Source: Streptomyces qinzhouensis | GTDB taxonomy: Bacteria > Actinomycetota > Actinomycetes > Streptomycetales > Streptomycetaceae | Direction of reading: 5' to 3' | DNA length: 64,000 nt | Assembly (NCBI RefSeq): GCF_007856155.1 | Contig: NZ_CP042266.1 | Location: forward strand, 6,324,001-6,388,000 | Shown: positions 9,494 to 18,677 of the stretch, one piece after another | Layout: every line of letters starts with the position of its first letter | Numbering within the stretch: position 1 is the first letter of the stretch | Position numbers and translations under genes: made by a program | Notes under the pieces: model-generated | Told to the model about the DNA's origin: nothing | What the model saw: only the letters and a program-made list of their open reading frames with translations | Databases searched by the model: none

Positions 9494-10402
9494 ATGGAAT
9501 TCCTCCGGCCCGCCACCTGGGACGAGGCCCTGGCCGCCAAGGCCGAGCATCCGGCGACGGTCCCCGTCGCGGGCGGTACGGACATCATGGTCGAGATCAA
9601 CTTCGACCACCGCAGACCCGGCCGGCTCATGGACCTCAACCGCATCGACGAGCTGGGCCAATGGGAGGTCGGCGAGACCACGGTACGGCTCGGCGCCTCC
9701 GTCCCGTACACACGGATCATCACCGAGCTGCGGACCGAGCTCCCCGGCCTGGCGCTCGCCGCCCACACCGTCGCCTCCCCCCAGATCCGCAACCGCGGCG
9801 GCGTCGGCGGCAATCTGGGCACCGCGTCCCCCGCGGGCGACGCCCATCCGGCGCTGCTCGCCGCGGGCGCCGAGGTCGAGGTGGCCTCCGTGCGCGGCAG
9901 CCGCCGGATCCCCATCGACGACTTCTACACGGGCGTCAAGCGCAATGCCCTCGCGCCCGACGAACTGATCAGGGCCGTGCACATCGCCCGGGCCGACGGT
10001 CCCCAGCAGTTCAGCAAGGTCGGCACCCGCAACGCCATGGTGATCGCGGTCTGCGCCTTCGGCCTGGCCCTGCACCCCGCCACCCGGACCGTCCGCACCG
10101 GCATCGGCTCCGCCGCCCCCACACCCGTTCGGGCGAAGGCCGCCGAGGAGTTTCTGGCCGCGGTACTGGAGGAGGGCGGCCGCTGGGAGAACGGGCGGTC
10201 CTTGGCCCCCTCGGCGGCGAAGGAGTTCGCCGCCCTGGCCGCCGGGGCCTGCAGTCCGATCGACGATGTCCGGGGGACGGCCGGCTACCGGCGGCACGCC
10301 GTCGGCGTGCTGGCCCGGCGCACCCTGATCTGGGCCTGGGAGGAGTACCGCGCCACCGGGAGCGCCCGGCGCGCCGCCGAGGGAACCGAAGGAGCAGCCT
10401 GA
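9494..10402 (+). CDS. Xanthine dehydrogenase FAD-binding subunit
   Basis: A 302-residue CoxM/CutM-type flavoprotein. The N-terminal FAD-binding motif 'VAGGTDIMVEIN' and the second one 'TVASPQIRNRGGVGGNLGTASPAGD' are clear. It passes electrons from the 2Fe-2S subunit to FAD during hypoxanthine/xanthine oxidation in the cytoplasm. The ATG at 9494 is chosen because the family starts with 'MEFLRPATWDEAL' and GAGAG lies upstream; the same frame is open further 5' only through the tandem repeats. The stop overlaps the next start by one base. Confidence 0.92.
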   Translation: MEFLRPATWDEALAAKAEHPATVPVAGGTDIMVEINFDHRRPGRLMDLNRIDELGQWEVGETTVRLGASVPYTRIITELRTELPGLALAAHTVASPQIRNRGGVGGNLGTASPAGDAHPALLAAGAEVEVASVRGSRRIPIDDFYTGVKRNALAPDELIRAVHIARADGPQQFSKVGTRNAMVIAVCAFGLALHPATRTVRTGIGSAAPTPVRAKAAEEFLAAVLEEGGRWENGRSLAPSAAKEFAALAAGACSPIDDVRGTAGYRRHAVGVLARRTLIWAWEEYRATGSARRAAEGTEGAA

Positions 10403-10962
10403 TGCGGGTCACGTTCACCGTCAACGGACGCCGGACCGAGGCCGACGACGTCTGGGAGGGCGAGAGCCTGCTCTACGTCCTGCGCGAGCGGCTCGGGCTC
10501 CCCGGCTCCAAGAACGCCTGCGAACAGGGCGAATGCGGTTCCTGCACGGTCCGCCTCGACGGCGTGCCGGTCTGCTCCTGTCTGGTGGCGGCCGGTCAGG
10601 CCGAAGGCCGGGACGTGGTCACCGTCGAAGGCCTCGCCGACCACGCCCGCCGCCGCGCGCTCGCCCGCGGCCGGCCGTACCCGGAAGGGGCCGCGGACGG
10701 CCCGGCCCTCGCCCCCGTCCAGCAGGCGTTCGTCGACGCCGGGGCCGTCCAGTGCGGATTCTGCACCCCCGGCCTCCTCGTCGCCGCCGATGAACTCCTG
10801 GAACGCGCCCCCGACCCGTCCGACGCCGATATCCGCGAGGCGCTCTCCGGCAACCTCTGCCGCTGCACCGGCTACGAGAAGATCCTCGACGCGGTCCGCC
10901 TCGCCGCCGTCCGCCAGGGCGCCCGGGACGCGCGGGACGACCAGGAAGGTTCCGTACGATGA
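10402..10962 (+). CDS. Xanthine dehydrogenase 2Fe-2S subunit
   Basis: A 186-residue protein with two 2Fe-2S clusters: the plant-ferredoxin type at 'CEQGECGSC' plus a later cysteine, and the helical type at 'CGFCTPG' and 'CRCTGY'. This is the electron-transfer subunit of three-part molybdenum hydroxylases. It starts one base inside the FAD-subunit stop and ends overlapping the molybdenum subunit by four bases, so the three subunits are translationally coupled. Slightly longer than the usual 160 residues because of a loop near residues 75-95. Confidence 0.93.
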   Translation: MRVTFTVNGRRTEADDVWEGESLLYVLRERLGLPGSKNACEQGECGSCTVRLDGVPVCSCLVAAGQAEGRDVVTVEGLADHARRRALARGRPYPEGAADGPALAPVQQAFVDAGAVQCGFCTPGLLVAADELLERAPDPSDADIREALSGNLCRCTGYEKILDAVRLAAVRQGARDARDDQEGSVR

Positions 10963-13346
10963 CCGCCACCGGCACCCCGACCGGCCTCAGCCAGGGCTCC
11001 CGCACCCATGGCGGCATCGGCGAGTCCACCCTCCGCCCCGACGGCTTCCTCAAGGTCACCGGGGAGTTCGCCTACTCCTCCGACATGTGGCACGAGGACA
11101 TGCTGTGGGGCCACACCCTGCGCTCCACCGTCGCCCACGCCGAGATCCGGTCCGTCGACATCGCCGAGGCCCTCGCGACCCCCGGGGTGTACGCGGTCCT
11201 CACCTACGACGATCTGCCCGCCGCCGTGAAGCACTACGGGCTGGAGATCAAGGACACCCCCGCCCTCGCCCACGGCAAGGTCCGCCACCACGGCGAACCC
11301 GTCGCCCTGGTCGCCGCCGACCATCCCGAGACCGCCCGCCGGGCCGCCGCGAAGATCCGTGTCGACTACGCCGAACTGCCCGTCGTCACCGACGAGGCCT
11401 CCGCCACCGCGCCCGGCGCCGTACTCGTCCACGAACACCGCACCGACCACCACAGCGGCCGGGTCCCGCACCCCAATGTCGTCCACCGGCAGCCGGTCGT
11501 CCGCGGCGACGCGTCGGCCGCCGCCCGCCGCGCCGAGGTGATCGTCACCGGCGACTATGTCTTCGGCATGCAGGACCAGGCCTTCCTGGGGCCCGAATCG
11601 GGGCTGGCGGTACCGGCCGACGACGGCGGGGTCGACCTCTATGTCGCCACCCAGTGGCTCCACTCCGACCGCGCCCAGATCGCGCCCGTCCTCGGACTGC
11701 CCGAGGAGAAGGTACGGATGACCCTCTCCGGCGTCGGCGGCGCCTTCGGCGGCCGCGAGGACCTGTCGATGCAGATCCACGCCTCGCTGCTGGCCCTGCG
11801 GACCGGCAAACCGGTCAAGATGGTCTACAACCGCTTCGAGTCCTTCTTCGGGCACGTCCACCGCCACCCGGCCCGGCTCCACTACGAACACGGCGCCACC
11901 CGCGACGGAAAACTCACCCACGTCCGCTGCCGCATCGTCCTCGACGGCGGCGCCTACGCCTCCTCCTCCCCGGCGGTCGTCGGCAACGCGGCGTCCCTCG
12001 GCATCGGCCCCTATGTCGTCGACGACATCGACATCGAGGTCCTCGCCCTCTACACCAACAACCCGCCGTGCGGTGCCATGCGCGGCTTCGGCGCGGTCCA
12101 GGCCTGCTTCGCCTACGAGGCACAGATGGACAAGCTGGCCGCCGCCCTCGGCACCGACCCCGTCGAACTGCGGCGGCGGAACGCCATGTCACAGGGCGCC
12201 ACCATGCCCACCGGACAGACCGTCGACTCCCCGGCACCGGTCGCCGAACTGCTGCGCCGGGTCAAGGCCCTGCCGCTGCCCCCGGAACGGCAGTGGGAGG
12301 TCGCGGGCGGCGCCCCCGATGTGCGCGCCCTGCCCGGCGGGCTGTCCAACACCACCCACGGCGAGGGCGTGGTCAGGGGCGTCGGCTATGCCGTCGGCAT
12401 CAAGAACGTCGGCTTCTCCGAGGGCTTCGACGACTATTCGACCGCCCGGGTGCGGATGGAGGTCGTGGGCGGGGTCCCGGTGGCGACCGTCCACACCGCG
12501 ATGGCCGAGGTCGGCCAGGGCGGGGTCACCGTCCACGCCCAGATCGCCCGGACCGAACTCGGCGTCGCCCAGGTCACCATCCAGCCCGCCGACACCCGCG
12601 TCGGCTCGGCCGGCTCCACCTCCGCCTCCCGGCAGACCTATGTCACCGGCGGCGCCGTCAAGGCCGCCTGCGAAACCGTCCGGGAGCGGGTACTCGACCT
12701 CGGCCGCCGCAAACTGGGCAGCTACCACCCGGCCTGGGCCCACGCCGGACTCCGCCTGGAGGGCGGCAAGGTGGTCACCGACGCCGGGGAGGCCCTCGCC
12801 GAGCTCGCCGATGTCCTGGCGGACGAGGCGGTCGAGGCCGAGCAGGAGTGGCGGCACCGGCCCACCGAGGCCTTCGACCCCGTCACGGGACAGGGCAACG
12901 GGCACGTCCAGTACTCCTTCGCCGCCCACCGGGCCGTGGTCGAGGTCGACACCGAACTCGGTCTGGTGAAGGTCGTCGAACTGGCCTGCGCCCAGGACGT
13001 CGGGAAGGCACTCAACCCGCTCTCCGTCGTCGGCCAGATCCAGGGCGGGTCCACCCAGGGCCTCGGGATGGCCGTCATGGAGGAGATCCTTGTCGACCCC
13101 GTCACCGCGAAGGTCCGCAACCCGTCCTTCACCGACTATCTGATCCCGACCATCCTCGACACCCCCACCATGCCCGTCGACGTCCTCGAACTCGCCGACG
13201 AGCACGCGCCGTACGGGCTGCGCGGGGTCGGCGAGGCACCCACCCTCTCGTCCACCCCGGCGGTACTGGCGGCGATCCGCGCCGCGACGGGCCTGGAACT
13301 GAACCGCACCCCCGTCCGCCCCGAGCACCTCACCGGGACCGGATAG
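10959..13346 (+). CDS. Xanthine dehydrogenase molybdopterin-binding subunit
   Basis: A 795-residue catalytic subunit. It has the a/b hammerhead domain at the N-terminus ('GFLKVTGEFAYSSDMW'), the molybdopterin domains with 'GVGGAFGGRED' and 'CGAMRGFGAVQ', and the conserved C-terminal active-site segment 'LRGVGEAPT' holding the catalytic glutamate. It hydroxylates hypoxanthine/xanthine (or related purines) at the molybdenum centre. The first residues overlap the 2Fe-2S gene in ATGA. A strong hairpin follows 12 bases after the stop. Confidence 0.93.
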   Translation: MTATGTPTGLSQGSRTHGGIGESTLRPDGFLKVTGEFAYSSDMWHEDMLWGHTLRSTVAHAEIRSVDIAEALATPGVYAVLTYDDLPAAVKHYGLEIKDTPALAHGKVRHHGEPVALVAADHPETARRAAAKIRVDYAELPVVTDEASATAPGAVLVHEHRTDHHSGRVPHPNVVHRQPVVRGDASAAARRAEVIVTGDYVFGMQDQAFLGPESGLAVPADDGGVDLYVATQWLHSDRAQIAPVLGLPEEKVRMTLSGVGGAFGGREDLSMQIHASLLALRTGKPVKMVYNRFESFFGHVHRHPARLHYEHGATRDGKLTHVRCRIVLDGGAYASSSPAVVGNAASLGIGPYVVDDIDIEVLALYTNNPPCGAMRGFGAVQACFAYEAQMDKLAAALGTDPVELRRRNAMSQGATMPTGQTVDSPAPVAELLRRVKALPLPPERQWEVAGGAPDVRALPGGLSNTTHGEGVVRGVGYAVGIKNVGFSEGFDDYSTARVRMEVVGGVPVATVHTAMAEVGQGGVTVHAQIARTELGVAQVTIQPADTRVGSAGSTSASRQTYVTGGAVKAACETVRERVLDLGRRKLGSYHPAWAHAGLRLEGGKVVTDAGEALAELADVLADEAVEAEQEWRHRPTEAFDPVTGQGNGHVQYSFAAHRAVVEVDTELGLVKVVELACAQDVGKALNPLSVVGQIQGGSTQGLGMAVMEEILVDPVTAKVRNPSFTDYLIPTILDTPTMPVDVLELADEHAPYGLRGVGEAPTLSSTPAVLAAIRAATGLELNRTPVRPEHLTGTG

Positions 13347-13358
13347 ATCCCGCAGACC

Positions 13359-13425
13359 GGTCCGGTACGGGTGGATGGATACGGGAACCCCACGCCCCCA
13401 CCTCCGTATCCACCCGTACCGGACC
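13359..13425. terminator. Long imperfect hairpin between xdh and xdhC
   Basis: The arm GGTCCGGTACGGGTGGAT plus ATACGG pairs with CCGTAT plus CCACCCGTACCGGACC, with only a two-base bulge, around a 19-base C-rich loop. It begins 12 bases after the molybdenum subunit stop and ends before the XdhC ribosome site. There is no T-run, as usual in Streptomyces. It may end or attenuate transcription so that less XdhC is made than enzyme. Confidence 0.65.
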
Positions 13426-13470
13426 TCCGCACCACGCGGCCCCGACGACCCGAGGAGAGGAGCGCACCCC

Positions 13471-14604
13471 GTGCTCGATATCGCCGCCGCACTGCATCGC
13501 TGGTCCGGGCAGGGCCGTCAGTACGCCGTCGCCACCGTCGTCTCCGTCAGCGGCAGCGTCCCCCGGCAGCCCGGTGCCGCCCTCGCCGTCGACAGCGAGG
13601 GAACCGCCGTCGGCTCGGTCTCCGGCGGCTGTGTCGAAGGCGCGGTCTACGAACTGTGCGTTCAGGCCCTGCACGACGGGCGCGCCGTGCGGCAACGCTT
13701 CGGCTACAGCGACGACGACGCCTTCGCCACCGGTCTGAGCTGCGGCGGCGAGCTGGAGGTCCTCGTCACCCCGGTCGCCCCCGGCGGGCCGGAGACCGAG
13801 GCCGTCGCCCGCGCCGCCCGGGGCGAGGCCACCGCCCTCGTACGGATCGCGGACGGGCCCGCCGGACTCCTCGGCCGCGCCCTGCTCGTCACCCCCGACG
13901 GCGGATACCGCGGCACACTCGGCGGCGGTACGGAACTCGACCGCACCGCGGCCGCCGAGGCCGGGGCGCTGCTGGCGGCGGGCCGCACCGGCACCGTCGC
14001 CGTCGGACGGGACGGCAGCCGCTGCGGCAGCCCGCTCACCCTCTTCGTCGAAACGAGCACCCCGCCCCCGCGCATGATCGTCTTCGGGGCGATCGACTTC
14101 GCCGCCGCGCTGGTACGCCTCGGCAAGTTCCTCGGTCACCATGTCACCGTCTGCGACGCCCGGCCGGTGTTCGCCACCGCCGAACGCTTCCCCGAGGCCG
14201 ACGAGATCGTCGTCGACTGGCCGCACCGCTATCTCCGGTCCACCACCACCGACGCCCGGACCGTGCTGTGCGTCCTCACCCACGACGCCAAGTTCGATAT
14301 ACCGCTGCTGGTCCACGCCCTGCGGCTGCCCCTCGCCTATATCGGCGCGATGGGCTCCCGGCGTACCCATCTCGACCGGGAACGGCGGCTCCGCGCGGCC
14401 GGGGTGACGGAGCGGCAGCTGGCCGCGCTGCACAGCCCCATCGGGCTCGACCTCGGGGCGCGTACCCCCGAGGAGACGGCGCTGTCGATCGCCGCCGAGA
14501 TCGTGGCCCGCCGCCGGGGCGGCAGCGGACTGCCGCTGACCGGGGCGGAGAGCCCGATCCACCACGACGGGCCGCCGCTCGGGCGGATCGGCTCCGTCGC
14601 CTGA
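13471..14604 (+). CDS. xdhC: XdhC family molybdenum-cofactor maturation factor
   Basis: A 377-residue cytoplasmic protein. The N-terminal XdhC/CoxI domain has 'VSGSVPRQPGAALAV' and the conserved 'SVSGGCVEGAVYE'; the C-terminal XdhC Rossmann-like domain has 'FGAIDFAAALVRLGKFLGHHVTVCDARPVF' and 'YIGAMGSRRTH'. The family sulfurates and inserts the molybdenum cofactor into xanthine dehydrogenase. The GTG at 13471 is chosen for its GAGGAGAGGAG site; an earlier in-frame ATG at 13375 falls inside the hairpin. It closes the purine-oxidation operon. Confidence 0.9.
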   Translation: MLDIAAALHRWSGQGRQYAVATVVSVSGSVPRQPGAALAVDSEGTAVGSVSGGCVEGAVYELCVQALHDGRAVRQRFGYSDDDAFATGLSCGGELEVLVTPVAPGGPETEAVARAARGEATALVRIADGPAGLLGRALLVTPDGGYRGTLGGGTELDRTAAAEAGALLAAGRTGTVAVGRDGSRCGSPLTLFVETSTPPPRMIVFGAIDFAAALVRLGKFLGHHVTVCDARPVFATAERFPEADEIVVDWPHRYLRSTTTDARTVLCVLTHDAKFDIPLLVHALRLPLAYIGAMGSRRTHLDRERRLRAAGVTERQLAALHSPIGLDLGARTPEETALSIAAEIVARRRGGSGLPLTGAESPIHHDGPPLGRIGSVA

Positions 14605-14641
14605 CCGCCCTCCGCCGCCCGACCGCGCTCCGGGGCGGAGC

Positions 14642-15412
14642 TCAGCTCCGGCGGCGGGCCACCACCAGCCGGCAGTTCGGACTGCCGTCCGGCCGCCGGC
14701 CCAGCTCCTCCATCGCCCGCAGCTCGACCGCGAACCCGGCCCGCTCCAGATCCGCCCGCACCGGCCCCAGCGGAAAAGTGCGGTAGTACATGACGAACGG
14801 CGGCCGCCACACCCGATTCCGTACCCGCATCGCCGCGTCGAAGCCCCACAGCGTCCAGTACGGCAGCGAGCCCACCGGCGGCGGCGCGGGCAGCGGGAAG
14901 GCGAAGACCCCACCGGGCCGCAGCGCCCGGCACACCCCGGCGAAGAGCGCCGGACGCTCCCCGGGCAGAAAGTGCCCGAACGCCCCGAAGCTCACCGCCA
15001 GATCGAAGCCCGCCGCGAACGGCAGCGCCCGGGCGTCGGCCCGCACCCAGTCCACCGCGGGACCCGCGCCGGGGTGCGCGGCCGGATCCGGCCCCGAGGT
15101 CTCCCCGGATCCCGGCGGCCGGGCCGCGCGCGCCCGGTCCAGCATGCCCGCGCTGAAGTCCACGCCGACGACCCGCTCCTCGCACAGCCGGCGCAGCACC
15201 CCTACGCCCGCGCCCGTACCGGTGCAGACGTCCAGACCGGTGCGGAACGGGCCGAGCGGGAGGACGGCCGCGACGAACGGATCGAGGAAGCGGCCGGGCG
15301 TACGGAACGGGGTCTCGTCGAACTTGGGGGCCAGCAGGTCGTAGCCGCGCTCCACCGAGGAGAGCGCCTGAACGGCCAGTTCGCGCAGCGTGGGTCCGGA
15401 TGAGGTGAACAC
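14642..15412 (-). CDS. Class I SAM-dependent methyltransferase
   Basis: About 256 residues. Motif I of the Rossmann methyltransferase fold reads 'GLDVCTGTGAGV', followed by 'VVGVDFSAGMLDRAR' (motif II) and 'DLAVSFGAFGHF' (motif IV region). A UbiE/methyltransferase-11-like fold with a Pro-rich insert near residue 110. The substrate is not evident. Two closely spaced GTG codons (15421 and 15412) are possible starts; the second has AAGGTGAGGA directly upstream. It is convergent with XdhC. Confidence 0.75.
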   Translation of the reverse strand: MFTSSGPTLRELAVQALSSVERGYDLLAPKFDETPFRTPGRFLDPFVAAVLPLGPFRTGLDVCTGTGAGVGVLRRLCEERVVGVDFSAGMLDRARAARPPGSGETSGPDPAAHPGAGPAVDWVRADARALPFAAGFDLAVSFGAFGHFLPGERPALFAGVCRALRPGGVFAFPLPAPPPVGSLPYWTLWGFDAAMRVRNRVWRPPFVMYYRTFPLGPVRADLERAGFAVELRAMEELGRRPDGSPNCRLVVARRRS

Positions 15413-16056
15413 CTTCCTCACCTTACGCCCGGGTCCCCGGGCCTCGTTGAACCGTTCCCGGTCCCCGTACGTACCACCGCCGAGGCCCTCGGAGCGCGGC
15501 GGTGACCGGCGCCCGGCGGGCGGATCCCTGTGGGATGCATTCCGGCCGGATCGCTGACGACCGGGTGAGTAAACGGTAAGCAAATGCGAACATCGGACCA
15601 GGGGTGCGAGCTACGTTCGCCCTCATGAGCCCGAGGAGGCCGACCCGAGGAGTGCGACGCGTCCCCCGAACCCGAGGAGTGCCGCACGTCCGGTCCGCCG
15701 CCTGACCCGGCCCGGTTGCCCGCGGCCCTCCGTACGACACCGCATTCCCGGCCCGGCCGAATCCTCGTCCGCCATTCCTCCGACGAACAATCCCCATGGT
15801 GCGTCACATGTCGATCCGCGACAGTTCCCCCGCCCGTATTCCCGTGCGGAATTCCCTTCCCGGCCGGGGAATTCGACGAAGAGGTATCGTCCGGGTCTCC
15901 CATTCCCCTGAGGTCTCGTCCGCCCCGGGAACCCCGGTGGACCCGGCCGCGACGCGCGTCCGGCGGACCATTGGCGCCGGTGCTCCGTCCGGTCGTATGG
16001 TTCGGTAACGCCGGATGTTCGGGCGGCGAAACCCATGGCCGACAACAGGAACAGAG
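15413..16056. other. Non-coding stretch, no gene recognised
   Basis: About 640 bases between the divergent methyltransferase and unknown-protein genes. Short open frames on both strands lack codon bias and domains. Base composition drops locally around 15540-15600 and 15770-15880 (runs such as GGTAAGCAAATGCGAAC), which may mark promoters. No hairpin or repeat stands out. Confidence 0.5.
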
Positions 16057-16722
16057 ATGACCGACGAGCCTCGGATTCCGGCACTGCTGGGCAGGCCCGA
16101 GCGCATGTGGCAACGCGCCGTCGTGCTTGTACTGATCGCTGTCACCAGAACCACCAGACCCGTATTCCGGCTCGGTGACCGGGAGCTGTCCTGCGCGCAT
16201 TCCAACGGCGGCTGGACGCTGTCGCTGCTGTCGGACGGAAAGGCCGTCTTCTACGGTCAGGACGTCGATTGCAGTGACACCACCTATGTCGGCGACAAGC
16301 CCGTCGACCTGCTGGCCGACGCCCCCGACTGGCTGCCCCACCAGAAGCTGCGGGAACTGAACGAGGCCTATGAACTCGGCTATCTGTACTGGTGGGAGGA
16401 GGGCCGCTGGCAGCGCGCCCGCTATCCGGAGTACGTCGAGGACGACGGCCTCGCCGCTTCCTGCGACGGATACGCGGGCATCTTCGACGACCGCTCCCTG
16501 GCCGACAGCTTCGCCGACGCCGGGTACCGGGACCCCGTGGCGGCCGAGCGGTTCGTCGCCCGGGTCGCCGCGGGCGCGGTGACCGCGGACGTCCTGGAGG
16601 AGCTGATCGACTCGGCCTCGGAACCGGGCCCGCTGCCCCGTGAGTCCCGGGTGCCCAACGCGCTGGAGTGGGCGGCCCGGCTCGGTGTCGCCGAACGCCC
16701 GGGGGCCGGGCCCGCCCGCTGA
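16057..16722 (+). CDS. Protein of unknown function
   Basis: A 221-residue soluble acidic protein that I do not recognise. A basic/hydrophobic start ('MWQRAVVLVLIAVTRTTRP') precedes a beta-rich segment ('WTLSLLSDGKAVFYGQDVDCSDTTY') and a tryptophan- and glutamate-rich part ('GYLYWWEEGRWQRARYPEYVEDDG'). No catalytic motif is visible. The ATG at 16057 follows CAGGAACAGAG; a later ATG at 16105 would give a 205-residue form. It stands alone, convergent with the dehydrogenase gene. Confidence 0.6.
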   Translation: MTDEPRIPALLGRPERMWQRAVVLVLIAVTRTTRPVFRLGDRELSCAHSNGGWTLSLLSDGKAVFYGQDVDCSDTTYVGDKPVDLLADAPDWLPHQKLRELNEAYELGYLYWWEEGRWQRARYPEYVEDDGLAASCDGYAGIFDDRSLADSFADAGYRDPVAAERFVARVAAGAVTADVLEELIDSASEPGPLPRESRVPNALEWAARLGVAERPGAGPAR

Positions 16723-16768
16723 CCGCGTCCGGCCGGGGCCGCCGGGCGGCGGAGTGCCCCGGCCGGGC

Positions 16769-16850
16769 GGCGCCGCGGTGCGGCGCTTCAGGCGGTGTGG
16801 ACCAGTTGGTCGGCGCCGCGGTGCGCTCAGCCGGTGTGGACCAGGTGGTC
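16769..16850. repeat. Tandem duplication of the dehydrogenase gene's 3' end
   Basis: 16769-16811 and 16812-16850 are near-identical copies beginning GGCGCCGCGGTGCG and ending GTGTGGACCAG(T/G)TGGTC. The second copy holds the true stop codon and last residues (HLVHTG) of the minus-strand dehydrogenase gene; the first copy would encode QLVHTA plus a stop. It looks like a recent local duplication. Confidence 0.75.
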
Positions 16851-17633
16851 GGCGAGCTTCGCCAGCCGCCGGACCGTACGCTCCTCGGTGGCGCCGGGCG
16901 CGGGTTCGACCCGCCGGTCCCGGTCGTAGTAGGCGCCGTTGAGGACCGCCGTCGCCGGGTCGCAGAGCCGGACCACATGGGCGGCGCCCTCGGCGGGCGA
17001 CGCGCCCCGGTACGCGTACAGCGGCAGCAGCCGCGTCGCGCAGATGCCCGGGTGGACCGAGACCGCGGTGACCCGGGGGTCGGCGGCGAAGACCGTGAGG
17101 GCGAGCTGGGACTGGGCGTACGCGGCGAGCCGGGAGTAACGGCGGGACCGCTGCGGGTCGGCCCACTGGATGGACGCCGTGCGGTGCAGCGACGACGACA
17201 CGTTCACGACCCGGCCCGCGGGACCGGCGAGCAGGGCCGGGGCCAGCAGCCCGGTCAGCAGGTAATGGGCCAGAAAGTTGACCTGGAAGGCGATCTCGTT
17301 GCCGTCCTCGGTGAGGGTGTGCCGTTCGGGCGCGGCGAGCCCGGCGTTGTTGACCAGGACGTCGACCTTCGGATGGTCCGCCAGGACCCGGGACGCCAGC
17401 GCCGTCACCTCCTCCAGCCTGGTGAAGTCGGCGGCGTAGCCGCACAGCCGCGTTCCGTCGGTGCCGGTGGTGGCGATCAGCGCGTCGGCCGCCGTGCGGG
17501 TCTCCTCGGCGGTACGGCCGTGCAGCAGCACGGTCGCACCGCGCTCGACGAGCAGCCGGGCGGTCTCCAGGCCGATACCGGAGGTCGCACCGGTCACCAG
17601 GACGGTCAGGGACGAGAGGTCGGAGCCGGACAT
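16827..17633 (-). CDS. Short-chain dehydrogenase/reductase
   Basis: A 268-residue protein with the classical SDR Rossmann fold: NAD(P)-binding 'TGATSGIG' (about residues 13-20), 'NNAG', catalytic serine in 'VVNVSSSLH' and tyrosine in 'AAYAQSQLA'. The usual YxxxK lysine is replaced by glutamine (Tyr-Ala-Gln-Ser-Gln), so catalysis may be altered. The substrate is unknown. The start at 17633 has GGATGG a few bases upstream. A partial duplicate of the 3' end lies immediately downstream. Confidence 0.82.
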   Translation of the reverse strand: MSGSDLSSLTVLVTGATSGIGLETARLLVERGATVLLHGRTAEETRTAADALIATTGTDGTRLCGYAADFTRLEEVTALASRVLADHPKVDVLVNNAGLAAPERHTLTEDGNEIAFQVNFLAHYLLTGLLAPALLAGPAGRVVNVSSSLHRTASIQWADPQRSRRYSRLAAYAQSQLALTVFAADPRVTAVSVHPGICATRLLPLYAYRGASPAEGAAHVVRLCDPATAVLNGAYYDRDRRVEPAPGATEERTVRRLAKLADHLVHTG

Positions 17634-18602
17634 GGTCCATCCAAAAGGGAAGAGGTGATGGGGGTGATGGGGAAGGCGTGAGGGGAGCCGGGGCCGGGGC
17701 TGCGATGCGGCCCGGGCGGACGCCCGGCCGGGGGCGCTGGGGGTCCCCCCACGCCGAAGGCGTAGGGGGCGGAACTCGCGGCGCCCCCGGGGGGCGGTTC
17801 GGACCGTGCCGCCCCACCCGCGCGCCGTCAGGCGGCGGGCGGAGGGAGGGCGGCGGACGGCTCCTGGCAGTGACGTGGCAGGGACCGGGGCGCCGGATGA
17901 GGCGGCCGGTCGAGGAGGAGCCACGCGCTGTTCACGATGTCCATCGAAGTCGGGGGAGTGCGGCGGGACAAGATGCCGCACGGTTCCCTGATGCGCCCTT
18001 GCCGCCGTTCTGACGGTCCTTTGACGGTGTGCCGTGGACGCCGGGCCGCCGCCGCTATTCGGGGGCGGCGGCTGATGGTTTTCCGTTCAATCTCCGGAAG
18101 CGCGGCGGGAGACGGGCCGGAGCGAATGGACACCGGCGGGCCATTCCACCGCCGGTGCGTCGGGGAGGCGCCCGGGGCCCGGGCCGGTCCCGGGCGGTCA
18201 TGGCCGCCGCGAGGTCCGCATGTCCTGTGCACGGGACACAAAGGGCCGTTGGGGCATGAGTTCGCCGGACAGGAATACGAAGAAAAAGGGGAGTGCGGTT
18301 TCGGGCAGGCGGAGAACCGCTCACCGGGCGCGGGGGATCGCGGGCCGCGGGAGCGCCGCCCATGGCACGGGCGGGCCCGGGGGCAGGGCGGCCGCACCGG
18401 GTATCGGCCGAGCCCGGAGATTCGTATATGCGGCGATTCGCCGGAATTTACAGAAGGGAAGCGGTGGTCGGACGGTGCGAAAGCCGTCGGCCAACTCCCC
18501 GGCCGGCCGGGCGTGCCGCCACCCCGGGGCCCGGTCCGCTTCCGGTGCCCACTTGCCCCCGGGTGAAGGCTTCGCGCTGCTCGCCGGAATCCCTTGCGCA
18601 CG
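17634..18602. other. Gene-free stretch of about 1 kb
   Basis: No reading frame here has a convincing domain, ribosome site or codon bias on either strand. It contains a palindromic Streptomyces-type repeat at 17745-17769 (CCCCCACGCC-GAA-GGCGTAGGGGG) and a GC hairpin near 18047-18073 (GCCGCCGCC...GGCGGCGGC). The stretch 18060-18450 is somewhat less GC-rich. It could hide a small RNA or very small gene, which cannot be shown from sequence alone. Confidence 0.45.
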
Positions 18603-18657
18603 ATACCCCCCAGGGGTATAAATGAGCTCATCGGAGAGGGGTACCCCGAGGGGGTAT
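18603..18657. promoter_or_regulatory. Pair of CsoR-like copper operators
   Basis: Two 17-bp palindromes, ATACCCCCCAGGGGTAT (18603-18619) and GTACCCCGAGGGGGTAT (18641-18657), match the actinobacterial CsoR pattern ATACCCCnnnGGGGTAT. Their centres are 38 bp apart and the second ends 20 bases before the start of the metal-binding protein gene. CsoR leaves such DNA when it binds Cu(I), so the gene should be copper-induced. No csoR gene is in the window. Confidence 0.75.
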
Positions 18658-18677
18658 CGCGAAGGGGGAGGGTCATC

